Positions 8,082-16,808 of a DNA stretch of 64,000 nucleotides are shown here, one piece after another. A program made the translations under genes and the position numbers. How positions within the stretch are numbered: the first letter of the stretch is position 1; each line of letters begins with the position of its first letter. Under the pieces are notes generated by a model, which saw only the letters and a list, made by a program, of their open reading frames with translations, ran no database searches and was not told the origin of the DNA. The stretch spans positions 172,825 to 236,824 of the forward strand of contig JACJWC010000009.1 in the NCBI GenBank assembly GCA_020637335.1, given 5' to 3'. This DNA comes from Acidobacteriota bacterium (lineage in GTDB: Bacteria > Acidobacteriota > Holophagae > Acanthopleuribacterales > Acanthopleuribacteraceae).

Positions 8082-9889
8082 TGCGTTGGCGAATCATTTG
8101 GACATTTTCAGCCTATTTCCTGATCATCATTATCCCGACCTCCATCCTGTTATATCAGGGATACAACGCCATCCAACTGCAGCGTAAACAGCTCGAAATC
8201 AGCCTTTTTAGCGATTTGGAGCGTATCCGCGGGCAAATCTTCTCGGATCTGAATACTCAATGGGGCGCTTTTCGCGAACAAGAGCGGGTCCGATCTTTTT
8301 ACGATTTTCAACCCATCACCCCAGCACCTGCAGACAACCCCATCATTAGTAAAGGCCGTGTCCATCTGCGCTCGCCGCTGCAATTTAAACCCCACCACTT
8401 CACTGAGGCAATCCGCGCCATGGCGCCTGAGCAATTGGAGGGTGACGCCCTCACAAGCCCCGAGGCCGGGGCATTTGGCCGCATCTTTGAGAATTGCCTG
8501 GTTGGATTCTTTGAATACGACCCGCAAACCGAAGATATTTCGACGCCTTACGCCAATGAAGCCTATCCGCTTTCAGTCCGCCAGGACCGCAGTTACTTTG
8601 ATCAGTTTCTGCAACAGGTGGTCATCCCAAACTTGCGCGACACCACAAATCTGATAACCAATCAGTTTGATGCCCGCAGCATTTTGCTGCACATCAAAAC
8701 CCGCCGTATCCAAAAGTTTGAAGAGCCGCGTTCCATCATTGAAGAAATGATGGATGAGAATGGCATGAGTCCCAACACCCAGGCGTTCCTGCCCAAAAGC
8801 GACCTGGTCGAGATCAGTTACTACGATTACACCTTCAATAACCTGGAGATCAACGACACCCATTTTGTAGTTGGGTTCAGGTTGGTTTTAATGGGTGACC
8901 GAATTTTATTTCAGGGATTTGTGATTTCTACCTTCCTCTTCCTGCAGGAAGCGCAATCCTACCTGGAACAATTCCAACCCGACTATGGCAATATCCTCAT
9001 CACCCAGGCACCGCCCGGCAGCCAAAGCATTTTTGAGCCGTTCACCAACCTCTCCATCACCTTTAAACCCCATGAGGACCAAAAATTACTGGCCGGCTAT
9101 TATGCTGAACGCAACCGTTTCTGGTTTACTGTTGTGTTCCTGTTTATGGCCCTGAGCGCCTCCATGATCCACATGGCCCGCCTGATCCTTGCCGAAAACG
9201 AATTAATCACCAAAAAGAAGGATTTTGTTTCCGCAGTCACCCATGAACTTAAAGCGCCCCTGACCAGCATTCGCATGTATGCCGAAATGCTCGAAGAAGG
9301 CTGGGCACGCGGTAAGGAAAAGCTTTATTACCACTACATCCATTCTGAGACCAACCGCTTGACCCGGCTCGTGCAAAATATTTTGGATTTTGCGCGAATC
9401 GAACGCGGAGAATTCAACCTGATCAAGAAAAACGTCAACTTTGCTGAGCTCGTCGAAGAGACGGTGGAGTCCTGGCGCTTTTGGATGGAGGAGAACGGTA
9501 TGAACCTGATCTTTCATGCCGAGGCAAAGCCACTGATCAAAGCGGACCCTGACTCTTTGAAACAGGTCATTTACAACCTGTGCGACAACGCTATTAAGTA
9601 TGGCAAGGGCGTTGAAGACCCGACGTTGACGTTTTCACTCCACGAAAATGAAAAAGAAGCCATCCTGGTGATTTACGACAATGGTCCCGGCATCCCCAAA
9701 GAAGATGAACCCAAAATCTTTCAGCGCTTTTTCAGATGTGGCAACGAACTCACACGCGAACAAACAGGTACCGGTTTGGGCCTAGCCCTGGTCAAGGAAA
9801 TCATCGAACAAAATGGCGGCCGCGTTCGTCTTCACCCAACCTTAAAGCTGGAAGGATTTGCACTGGAATTCACGTTTGATCGGGTTTGA
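8081..9889 (+). CDS. Sensor histidine kinase with large extracytoplasmic domain
   Basis: A 602-residue membrane kinase, partner of the OmpR-type regulator just upstream. It has an N-terminal membrane helix (residues 5-25), an unrecognised extracytoplasmic sensor of about 300 residues and a second helix (FWFTVVFLFMALSASM). HisKA follows with phosphoacceptor motif THELKAPL, then HATPase_c with NLCDNAIKYG, DNGPGIP and GTGLGLALV. It starts within the regulator's stop (TGATG). Its 3' end overlaps the convergent DNA glycosylase gene by 20 bases. No HAMP domain is obvious between the second helix and HisKA. Confidence 0.92.
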   Translation: MRWRIIWTFSAYFLIIIIPTSILLYQGYNAIQLQRKQLEISLFSDLERIRGQIFSDLNTQWGAFREQERVRSFYDFQPITPAPADNPIISKGRVHLRSPLQFKPHHFTEAIRAMAPEQLEGDALTSPEAGAFGRIFENCLVGFFEYDPQTEDISTPYANEAYPLSVRQDRSYFDQFLQQVVIPNLRDTTNLITNQFDARSILLHIKTRRIQKFEEPRSIIEEMMDENGMSPNTQAFLPKSDLVEISYYDYTFNNLEINDTHFVVGFRLVLMGDRILFQGFVISTFLFLQEAQSYLEQFQPDYGNILITQAPPGSQSIFEPFTNLSITFKPHEDQKLLAGYYAERNRFWFTVVFLFMALSASMIHMARLILAENELITKKKDFVSAVTHELKAPLTSIRMYAEMLEEGWARGKEKLYYHYIHSETNRLTRLVQNILDFARIERGEFNLIKKNVNFAELVEETVESWRFWMEENGMNLIFHAEAKPLIKADPDSLKQVIYNLCDNAIKYGKGVEDPTLTFSLHENEKEAILVIYDNGPGIPKEDEPKIFQRFFRCGNELTREQTGTGLGLALVKEIIEQNGGRVRLHPTLKLEGFALEFTFDRV

Positions 9890-10460
9890 ACGGAGCCGAC
9901 AGGTAGGCATGATTGGCCCAACCAAAACGCCAGGGAAGATCGCGCGCCTTGGATATGCCTATCCGTGGGCCAACAGCGATGGGCGGCTCAGATTCCCGTT
10001 GTTCCAGCCAAATGCCCGATTGAGGGGCAAGCGGTTGCCCATTCACGTCGCGATTCAAGGCCAGCGCTTGGCAGAGTTTGCCTGGTCCATTGGTGAGATT
10101 TTGGGCTGGGCCGGGGATAGGGCGGTTCGTGCGCAACCAGGATTCACCTCGAACCGGGGCAGCCGCGCGCAGCGGGACCGCGGCGCCGACGCCTTCTGAT
10201 TCCGTAACGAAGTTCATGCAGAAATGACAGCCGTAAATAAAATAAATATACAAACAACCCGGTGGCCCAAATAGGACTTCATTTCGTTTGGTCTTGCCTA
10301 CATAGGCGTGGCAGGCCGGATCGTCTTGCCGATACGCCTCCGTTTCGATAATGGCCAACTGGATGCGCTGACCTTCCCGCACCAAACACAGCTGGCAACC
10401 AATCAAATCTTCAGCCACTTGACAGGTATTGCGCTCAAAAAAGTCGGGCTGGAGAATCAC
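9870..10460 (-). CDS. mpg: 3-methyladenine DNA glycosylase, AAG/MPG type
   Basis: A 196-residue DNA repair enzyme of the AAG family, which excises alkylated purines and hypoxanthine to begin base excision repair. Diagnostic features are the ETEAY segment with the catalytic Glu, DPACHAYVGKTKRN, the GPPGCLYIYFIYG strand, NGPGKLCQAL, and PRIGISKARDLPWRF near the end. It begins with GTG whose bases overlap the stop of the sulfatase-fold gene (GTGA), pointing to translational coupling. The 3' end overlaps the convergent sensor kinase by 20 bases. Identification is firm. Confidence 0.93.
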   Translation of the reverse strand: MILQPDFFERNTCQVAEDLIGCQLCLVREGQRIQLAIIETEAYRQDDPACHAYVGKTKRNEVLFGPPGCLYIYFIYGCHFCMNFVTESEGVGAAVPLRAAAPVRGESWLRTNRPIPGPAQNLTNGPGKLCQALALNRDVNGQPLAPQSGIWLEQRESEPPIAVGPRIGISKARDLPWRFGWANHAYLSAPFKPDQT

Positions 10461-12004
10461 TGGGTCTTGCCCGGTAAAACGTATCCAAGCGATTGGAGCA
10501 GGGCGCGCTGCTCATCGCTCATTTCATCAGCTTGTTGGCCCGATACCTGGCGATCCGCATAGGCACTCAGCACGGAAAACAGTTGGTCGCGCCGCTCCAC
10601 CTGGTTGGCTTGTTGGTTATTTTGCTCGCGCGCATCTTCACTCAAGTGAAATAACTCAGCATGAAATTCGCCGTGGTTACGCGCCTGAACCAATTTCCAT
10701 TCCCCTTGGCGAAACCCCAATAAACGCGGATCCTCGCTCGGAATGTGAGGACCCCAAAAAAAACTTTCCATAATCAAGGGCGATTGGATGGCTGAGCGCA
10801 ACGGATGGCCCTGCCATCCAGCGGGCTGGGGCAGGTCTTGGATCTCCAGAAGGAGGGGGGCTATGTCAATAATGCTCAACGGTTTATCGCGATTGGAGAG
10901 CGGCACATTGATTAAAAGCGGCACACGAACCGCTTCTTCATACAGGGTGTCCGCGTGTAACAACCCCCCGTGCTCGCCAAATTCATCGCCATGGTCCGAA
11001 GTAAGTGCGGTGACCCAATCGCCTTGCAAGGATTGAAGAAGATCGCCGATGATCTGGTCCGAATAGCGAACTTCGCCGTCATACAGGCTGCGCAAATGGT
11101 CAAATTGCTCTGGGGACGGACCTTTTAACTCCAGGTCAAGCAGGGCCTGTGTGAGCCCTAACCCGTCTGGATCCGAGAGATTTTCGTGGGGGAAATAAGG
11201 ACAATGGACCTCATACGTATGCCAAAACACAAAGAAGCGTGCTCCCGGGTTGGCAGCTAGCAGGCCTTTAAGTTTTTGCGCATTGGCAGCGAGAACACTG
11301 GCTTTGGCCGGATCGCCTGAGGCTATCTCAGGTGGATACTCCAAGAAGAGATCAAAGCCCTGGTCCAAACCAAAACGGGCAGACACGTAATTGCCTTCGG
11401 TCAAACCAATTGTTACAAATCCCAATTGGCGCAGTTGATCCGCCAGGGAAGTCAAACCGGACTTAACCTTTTGATCGGGCAAACGCACACCGTGTTCGGC
11501 CGGATAGGCGCTAAACAACAGCGAAGCGTGGGCGGGCAAGGTCCATGGGGCGGTTGTATAGACTTGGTCAAACTGGGTCCCCGACTGGAAATAGGTTTTT
11601 AAATTCGGCATTTTATCAATGGCATCTGCACGCAATGTATCCACAGAGACCAAGAGCGAGGATCGTTGCTTTGGGCAAGGTCTGGGCTTGCCAATCCAAA
11701 TAGCGGCCGTGGGCAAAATCGAAAGGGTTTTCATCGGCGCTGGGCTAACCCAGACCAACATTTGCTGGGGTTGAATTTCCAATTTCTGACCATTGATCAC
11801 CAAGCCCACTGGCTCGCTCTGTGGGTTGTAGAGAGGTAGCTGAAAGACCGATTTGGATCCGAGGTACCAGACGACGGGTTGAACCAATTCGACCCCAAAA
11901 AACAGTGTTTGACCTTGTGATAAACGAGCCATTTCCGGCAAAGGAACACCTTTGGGGCCACAGGACAGGTATAACAAGAACATCAAAAGAAAGAGACGTT
12001 TCAC
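10457..12004 (-). CDS. Sulfatase/alkaline-phosphatase-fold protein with Thr at the nucleophile position, probable lipoprotein
   Basis: A 515-residue exported protein. The signal peptide ends in LYLSC, so C15 may be lipidated, though the lipobox is not perfect. The catalytic domain starts around residue 115: LLVSVDTLRAD (metal-binding D122), APWTLPAHAS (152-161) and the C-terminal SDHGDEFGEHG metal motif. The CxPxR site that is converted to formylglycine in true sulfatases is replaced by T155-L-P-A-H. A Thr nucleophile is typical of phospho-group enzymes of this superfamily rather than sulfatases. Residues 20-110 form an unassigned N-terminal region. It starts with GTG overlapping the trmL stop and overlaps mpg at its end. 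The substrate is unknown. Confidence 0.82.
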   Translation of the reverse strand: MKRLFLLMFLLYLSCGPKGVPLPEMARLSQGQTLFFGVELVQPVVWYLGSKSVFQLPLYNPQSEPVGLVINGQKLEIQPQQMLVWVSPAPMKTLSILPTAAIWIGKPRPCPKQRSSLLVSVDTLRADAIDKMPNLKTYFQSGTQFDQVYTTAPWTLPAHASLLFSAYPAEHGVRLPDQKVKSGLTSLADQLRQLGFVTIGLTEGNYVSARFGLDQGFDLFLEYPPEIASGDPAKASVLAANAQKLKGLLAANPGARFFVFWHTYEVHCPYFPHENLSDPDGLGLTQALLDLELKGPSPEQFDHLRSLYDGEVRYSDQIIGDLLQSLQGDWVTALTSDHGDEFGEHGGLLHADTLYEEAVRVPLLINVPLSNRDKPLSIIDIAPLLLEIQDLPQPAGWQGHPLRSAIQSPLIMESFFWGPHIPSEDPRLLGFRQGEWKLVQARNHGEFHAELFHLSEDAREQNNQQANQVERRDQLFSVLSAYADRQVSGQQADEMSDEQRALLQSLGYVLPGKTQ

Positions 12005-12483
12005 TGGAAGCCACCACTAATCTGGCGCATGGCTTCATAGGCTGCAACCCCAACGGCCATGGAAAGGTTGAGCGAGCGAATCGGGCCCGTCATCGGTAAG
12101 GTACATAAAGTGTTGGAATAGCGTTGCAATATATCAGCAGGAAGCCCTTTGGTTTCCTTACCAAATAAAAGGAAATCACCGCGCTGAAACTGGGCGTGGC
12201 AATAGGGGTTCCGTGTCTTAGTCGTGAAGGCAAAAACCTGACCACCGTTGCTTTCAACCAAGTTTAAGAAGTGTTGGAAATCTGGGAGCACCTGAAGCTT
12301 TAGATGGGGCCAATAATCCAAGCCCGCGCGTTTCAGGTACTTGTCGGCCAATGAAAAGCCCAAAGGCTCAATCAAGGTAAGGGTGGCTTCCAAGCCAACG
12401 CAAAGGCGACCGATGGTGCCTGTATTGCCCGGGATCTCCGGTTCGTGTAACACAATATTCAGAGAATTCTTAAAGTCAAACAC
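12001..12483 (-). CDS. trmL: tRNA (cytidine/uridine-34 2'-O)-methyltransferase, SPOUT family
   Basis: A 160-residue SPOUT methyltransferase that methylates the wobble ribose of certain leucine tRNAs using S-adenosylmethionine. The family pattern is complete: NIVLHEPEIPGNTGTIGR at the start, PLGF, LDYW, LLFGKETKGLP and the C-terminal knot segment with PMTGPIRSLNLS. GTG at 12483 was chosen because GGAG lies six bases upstream and the resulting length fits the family (about 157). A longer TTG reading from 12519 has no ribosome site. It is first in the operon trmL-sulfatase-mpg, with overlapping stops and starts. Confidence 0.9.
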   Translation of the reverse strand: MFDFKNSLNIVLHEPEIPGNTGTIGRLCVGLEATLTLIEPLGFSLADKYLKRAGLDYWPHLKLQVLPDFQHFLNLVESNGGQVFAFTTKTRNPYCHAQFQRGDFLLFGKETKGLPADILQRYSNTLCTLPMTGPIRSLNLSMAVGVAAYEAMRQISGGFQ

Positions 12484-12601
12484 AGCCGCTCCGCGGCAAA
12501 TCATAGCTGATTTCAACAAGATCCAAAAACCAACTTGAAGAACACACCTGATTCGGAATAATTTGATAACAGGCGTTGTTAGCTCGATCAGGAGGTGGTG
12601 G

Positions 12602-13201
12602 GTGTTTGATTTTCAAGAAACCATTTTGCCCTTGGCGCCAAAACTGTACCGCTACTGCTATCGACTCACAATGAACGAACGCGATGCGGAAGATTTGGTG
12701 CAAGACACCTTGCTACGGGCGTTTGATAAATTTGAACAATTTCAGCAAGGAACCAGCCCTCTCGCTTGGTTATTTACGATTGGCCGCAGTATTTTTATTA
12801 ACCAGTACCGCAAAAAACAACGCGAAGGCCAATCGTTAAGCTTTGAGGACATGGACCGCGATATCGATCGTTTCGAACCCCCAGCCCATTTCCCCGATAA
12901 CCCAGAAGAATTTCTATTCCGCAACGTATTGGATACCGAGTTGAGGGATGCACTGTCCGCGCTCCCACTCCACTATCTTGAGGTTTTGCTGCTCGTCGAC
13001 CTTGAAGAGATCAGTTACAAAGAGGCCAGTGAAATCCTCAATATTCCAAGTGGAACGGTGATGTCTCGCTTGCATCGCGCCCGAAAAACCCTGCAAGGCT
13101 CGCTTCTGGAACTGGCCCAGCGCAAGGGCATTGTTAAAACCAAAGTCCACCCCATTAAAGAGCGAAACGCCACTTCACGAGGGGAGGCACAAAATGGATA
13201 A
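12602..13201 (+). CDS. ECF RNA polymerase sigma factor
   Basis: A 199-residue group IV sigma factor. Region 2 spans the first 80 residues, with YRLTMNERDAEDLVQDTLLRAF and PLAWLFTIGRSIFINQYRK. Region 4 includes LPLHYLEVLLLVDLEEISYKEASEIL and the recognition helix PSGTVMSRLHRARK. GTG at 12602 is preferred because AGGAGG lies six bases upstream. The gene overlaps the start of a membrane anti-sigma gene by eight bases, the usual arrangement. A short inverted repeat, TAACA-N5-TGTTA (12567-12581), lies just upstream of the ribosome site and could be regulatory. Confidence 0.92.
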   Translation: MFDFQETILPLAPKLYRYCYRLTMNERDAEDLVQDTLLRAFDKFEQFQQGTSPLAWLFTIGRSIFINQYRKKQREGQSLSFEDMDRDIDRFEPPAHFPDNPEEFLFRNVLDTELRDALSALPLHYLEVLLLVDLEEISYKEASEILNIPSGTVMSRLHRARKTLQGSLLELAQRKGIVKTKVHPIKERNATSRGEAQNG

Positions 13202-13853
13202 ACAATACTGGATTCAAATGTTAAATGCTTATGCAGATAACGAGCTATCCCCCGCTGATCGCCTCGCAGTGGAATCCTATCTCAACCAAAACCCAGAATG
13301 CCAAAAGGAATTGGATGACCTTACGGCACTTAAAAAGCGGTTGGGCGCGCACCGTCAAGCCGTTGTTTGCCCCGACCAAGTTTTGGCCCGAATCCAAACC
13401 CGCTTCGGAAACCGAAAAAAATCCCGCCTGCGCATTGGCTGGCTCGGATTTTATGGCGCTGTTGCCGCTGCGATTTTTTTGGCGTTTTGGTTACCCAGTT
13501 TCCTCGAGCCCGATTACAGCTTGATCAGCGCACAAAAAGAGGGAACCTTATTCTGCTACGGCTGTGAAGTCGCGGCCCGTGTCGGATTGGAGAAGGGCAA
13601 ATTGTGCAAAGGTGGGCACCAACTCGGATTACTTGAAGAGAATGGCCGACTTTGGGAATTTGCAAGCGATGAAAAGGGCCTTCGTTACCAAAAGGACCTG
13701 AGTCTCTACAAACAATATGTCAAAGTTGATGGCCAATTTATCAAGAAGGAAGGGTTGGTCATTATTGACAACATCACGCCAACCGAGGGAAAGTTGGCCA
13801 ATCTCGATGCGGCCATACTCCCGCTGCATGCCAGCAGACCCAAAAGGATTTAA
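13194..13853 (+). CDS. Membrane-anchored anti-sigma factor with Cys-rich outer domain
   Basis: A 219-residue protein. The N-terminal 55 residues match the anti-sigma domain (LNAYADNELSPADRLAVESY, then NPECQKEL) but lack the HxxxCxxC zinc motif, so this is a non-zinc version. One membrane helix lies at about residues 83-102. The outer domain of about 110 residues contains a C-x2-C-x13-C-x3-H arrangement, then a QLGLLEENGRLWEF segment resembling small periplasmic domains with a Cys-Cys-His pattern. It presumably holds the adjacent sigma factor until an envelope signal arrives. The start overlaps the sigma gene. The Cys/His set suggests a metal, redox or haem-type signal; this is inference. Confidence 0.85.
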   Translation: MDKQYWIQMLNAYADNELSPADRLAVESYLNQNPECQKELDDLTALKKRLGAHRQAVVCPDQVLARIQTRFGNRKKSRLRIGWLGFYGAVAAAIFLAFWLPSFLEPDYSLISAQKEGTLFCYGCEVAARVGLEKGKLCKGGHQLGLLEENGRLWEFASDEKGLRYQKDLSLYKQYVKVDGQFIKKEGLVIIDNITPTEGKLANLDAAILPLHASRPKRI

Positions 13854-13907
13854 GTATCGCTGTGCTATGATTCAGTCTTTTTATGAATAACGGGGACTTG
13901 GATTGGC

Positions 13908-15356
13908 TTGATTACCCTCATTCTTAGCGCATATTTCGGGATCCTAATTGTCCTGGCTGTTTATGGTGTTCATCGCATTTACATCACGCGATCCGCCTTG
14001 CAGGGCATGCGTCAACCTGTATCATCTGAAGCTCCGAAGGAATGGCCTTTTGTCACCATCCAACTGCCGCTCTTCAACGAGAAATTTGTGGTCGACCAAC
14101 TGCTGGAAGCCGCTGCGGCCATTGACTATCCTAAAGAACGTTTAGAAATTCAAATTCTGGATGACTCCACGGACGAAACGCAGGCGATTATTCAACACAA
14201 ATTGGCTCAATTTTCTGGCGATATCCCATTTGTTTATCGCCATCGCAGCATCCGAACCGGTTATAAGGCTGGCGCGCTTGCCGATGGCTTGGCCGATGCC
14301 AAGGGCGAATTTGTGGCCATCTTTGATGCAGATTTCCTTCCGCAACCCGAATTCCTAAAACAGGTCATGGGCGCTTTTCAGGACCCCCAAGTCGGCATGG
14401 TACAGACTCGCTGGGGCCATCTCAACCGCGACGAAAACGTATTGACCCAAGTGCAGGCACTCATGTTGGACGCCCATTTTGTGCTGGAACATGCCGGCAG
14501 ATATCAACGCGGCTTCTTTTTTAACTTCAACGGAACAGCCGGGGTTTGGCGCAAAAGCGCGATTTTGGAGGCGGGTGGCTGGCAACACGACACGCTAACC
14601 GAAGATTTGGATTTGAGTTATCGGGCCCAATTATGTGGCTGGAAATTTGTTTTTTTGCCCCATGTCGTGTGCCCTGCCGAATTGCCCAGTAACATGCCGG
14701 CGTTTAAGAGCCAGCAGCACCGTTGGGCCAAGGGCTCCATTGAAGTAATGCTCAAATTGTTGCCGACCATCTGGCGCAGCAATGCAACGTGGGGTCAGAA
14801 ATTAGAGGCCACCTTTCATCTCACCGGCAACATGGCTTATCTTTTAATGGTTGTGAACAGCTTGTTTTTTGTCATCCCATCGCTGTTTATTCGCGTTCAA
14901 ACGGACTGGTACCATTTGCTGATATTGGACGCGCCCCTATTCGCCATGGCCAGCATCAGCTTCATTTATTTCTACATCACGGCACAGCGCCTGGTTGGCC
15001 AATCAACAGGCAAAGCACTTCGCCTTGTTCCTGCACTGATGGCCATTGGAATTGGACTAGGCGTCAACAATGCACGCGCCGTTCTGGAAGCGCTTTTTCG
15101 CAGAAGATCTGGTTTTATCCGCACGCCCAAGCAAGGGACTTCCCAGCCCAAATTGGCACTTGCCCACTATCGAGTTCACCCCAACCTATGGACCAGCCTC
15201 GAATGTGTTATGGCTCTGGCCTATGTTGCCGCTTTGGCATGGGCGATCCTCCACGGTTGGTGGGCCAGCATCCCCTTCCTCATGCTTTTTCTCAATGGAT
15301 TCGGCGCTGTTGGCTGGGGCACTCTGCGTGCACAATGGGCGCCTAAAGCAACCTGA
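13908..15356 (+). CDS. Family 2 glycosyltransferase, cellulose/mannan synthase-like
   Basis: A 482-residue membrane glycosyltransferase. An N-terminal helix (1-22) is followed by a GT-A domain with the processive-enzyme signature: LDDSTD, DADFLP, TEDLDLSYR and QQHRW. Four or five membrane helices follow, with a basic linker. These features match bacterial cellulose- or glucomannan-synthase-like enzymes that build beta-linked polysaccharides from nucleotide sugars. The start is TTG at 13908; GGGG lies 12 bases upstream, so the site is weak. It lies 54 bases after the anti-sigma gene and may be in the sigma operon, suggesting an envelope or exopolysaccharide function. No cellulose-synthase partner genes are nearby. 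Confidence 0.88.
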   Translation: MITLILSAYFGILIVLAVYGVHRIYITRSALQGMRQPVSSEAPKEWPFVTIQLPLFNEKFVVDQLLEAAAAIDYPKERLEIQILDDSTDETQAIIQHKLAQFSGDIPFVYRHRSIRTGYKAGALADGLADAKGEFVAIFDADFLPQPEFLKQVMGAFQDPQVGMVQTRWGHLNRDENVLTQVQALMLDAHFVLEHAGRYQRGFFFNFNGTAGVWRKSAILEAGGWQHDTLTEDLDLSYRAQLCGWKFVFLPHVVCPAELPSNMPAFKSQQHRWAKGSIEVMLKLLPTIWRSNATWGQKLEATFHLTGNMAYLLMVVNSLFFVIPSLFIRVQTDWYHLLILDAPLFAMASISFIYFYITAQRLVGQSTGKALRLVPALMAIGIGLGVNNARAVLEALFRRRSGFIRTPKQGTSQPKLALAHYRVHPNLWTSLECVMALAYVAALAWAILHGWWASIPFLMLFLNGFGAVGWGTLRAQWAPKAT

Positions 15357-15362
15357 TATGAA

Positions 15363-15809
15363 TTAGTTGGTTGCAGGTTTTTGTGCGTGGTAGGTTGCCA
15401 TGTGTTTGCCGATGTGTTGATACATCAGATCCTCTGGCCAAACCCCAAAAACCACTTTTACTTCCATCTCCTGGCCTTCGCGGTCCACTAAGTAGGTCGC
15501 TTCATTGCCCGGAATGGCCTTGAGGTACTGTGCCTGAAGCTCCGGGCTTTTTTCGGCGTAGCGATAGCCGTTAATGCCGACCAAGATGTCGCCCGCCTTA
15601 AACCCAGCGCGCTCGGCCGGACTGTCCTGCATAACCTTAATAATTATGGGGCCCTTCTCTCCATCGGTTTCGACATAAACGCCCAACCAGCCCTTATGCG
15701 ACATTTTCTCGACCATTAAGTTGAGACAGGTCTGGGTATCAACAGAGCACTTACCCTCTTCTCCGGCCATTAACAATGACCCACACACCAGTAAGAAAAA
15801 CAATTTCAT
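15363..15809 (-). CDS. Small exported PDZ-domain protein
   Basis: A 148-residue protein with a signal peptide (MKLFFLLVCGSLLMA) and a single PDZ domain: WLGVYVE, then IIIKVMQDSPAERAGFKAGDILVGING, the core binding-groove and turn region. There is no protease domain, so it is probably a periplasmic adaptor or peptide-binding protein. The first mature residues contain two cysteines (C-x6-C) that may form a disulfide. ATG at 15809 was selected because GGAG precedes it by five bases and it begins the signal peptide. A good promoter lies about 100 bases upstream. It is convergent with the glycosyltransferase gene with a six-base gap. Confidence 0.85.
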   Translation of the reverse strand: MKLFFLLVCGSLLMAGEEGKCSVDTQTCLNLMVEKMSHKGWLGVYVETDGEKGPIIIKVMQDSPAERAGFKAGDILVGINGYRYAEKSPELQAQYLKAIPGNEATYLVDREGQEMEVKVVFGVWPEDLMYQHIGKHMATYHAQKPATN

Positions 15810-15904
15810 GACGACTCCATGGGCAAGGTTACCCAACCATCTCAGACTTTAACTACGCACAGTCCACGACCATGTTTCAACGATTGGGCGGAGTGGCAAC
15901 CCTC

Positions 15905-15933
15905 ACTATAAAAAATTGACACATAAATATCAA
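15905..15933 (-). promoter_or_regulatory. Sigma-70-type promoter for the PDZ protein gene
   Basis: Read on the minus strand: TTGATA (15933-15928), a 17-base AT-rich spacer, then TATAGT (15910-15905). Both hexamers match the consensus at five (-35) and four to five (-10) positions. Transcription would begin near 15898, giving a leader of about 90 bases before the ATG at 15809. The position, between the upstream MBL gene end and this gene, supports it. Confidence 0.6.
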
Positions 15934-15949
15934 TTTTTACAAGACCCTT

Positions 15950-16759
15950 TCAGTCTCGATTGCCGAGCAGACCCTCAATCAAGTTTTTTTTGGAAAAGTC
16001 GCCCCAGGAGAACCAATACATAAAACGATCCTCCGGACCAAGCAAGGCCTGCACGATCTCGCGGACTTCACAGCCTTTTTGTCGCAGGGTTTCGGCTTCT
16101 CCACGCAAATTTTTCATGTAATCCAGTTTCCTTTGTATTGCGGCACGCCCCTGAGCGATCATGCCCCGATGCGAGCAGAACAGGGTCTCAAAATCCAAAG
16201 CCAAGACTTTTTGTAAGCTCTGCATTTCAAGCAAGGGATCCTCAATGGAACGCGTCACTTTGGGTCGTTCCGAGATATACAAATCCCCACTAAAAAGCCA
16301 ACCTCGGTTTGGAAAAAAAAGGCATACTTGGTCATCTGAATGGCCCGGCGTTTCGACCGCCTGAATCGGCTCCAATCCCTCCGAATCGGGCTCAAAACAT
16401 ACGGGCTTGGCACCGGCATGGGGTTTGCCCCAGACCAAACGGCGGTAGAACGGAATTCTGAACCCCTTCTCGAGCGGATCTAGCGCTTTGGCATGGCACT
16501 GAACTTGGCAATCGTAACGTCTCTGAAGTAAGGGTGCATTACCACTGTGGTCCTCGTGGTGATGGGTAATCAACAACGTCCTGGGTCTTACCTCATCCAT
16601 GAGGGTTCGGACCAAATGCCATTGGTTGGGCGGGCCTGTATCAATCATGCTTTGGCCCAGGCAGAACACATAACAGCTGGTATTCACACGATTCTTGAAG
16701 AATCGCCCAAACTTTATCGCGCGTAAATCTTCAAACTTGAAGTCATCAAGAATGGCCAT
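15950..16759 (-). CDS. Metallo-beta-lactamase-fold hydrolase
   Basis: A 269-residue MBL-superfamily enzyme. The zinc site HHHEDH is at residues 66-71; the later ligands are in TPGHSDDQ, FSGDLYI and the C-terminal CSHRG. This resembles the glyoxalase II/LACTB2-like branch of single-domain hydrolases and has no signal peptide, so it is cytoplasmic. The C-terminal 70 residues form a helical winged-helix-like tail (KLDYMKNL, REIVQALLG) seen in LACTB2 relatives. It is the last gene of the apparent operon kinase-pyrC-small zinc protein-MBL, 49 bases after the preceding gene. The substrate is unknown (thioester, RNA or lactone). Confidence 0.85.
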   Translation of the reverse strand: MAILDDFKFEDLRAIKFGRFFKNRVNTSCYVFCLGQSMIDTGPPNQWHLVRTLMDEVRPRTLLITHHHEDHSGNAPLLQRRYDCQVQCHAKALDPLEKGFRIPFYRRLVWGKPHAGAKPVCFEPDSEGLEPIQAVETPGHSDDQVCLFFPNRGWLFSGDLYISERPKVTRSIEDPLLEMQSLQKVLALDFETLFCSHRGMIAQGRAAIQRKLDYMKNLRGEAETLRQKGCEVREIVQALLGPEDRFMYWFSWGDFSKKNLIEGLLGNRD

Positions 16760-16808
16760 GGCTCAGTAAACCACAGGCCAGGCCTCAACTGCCAGCGTTT
16801 ATGAATAG

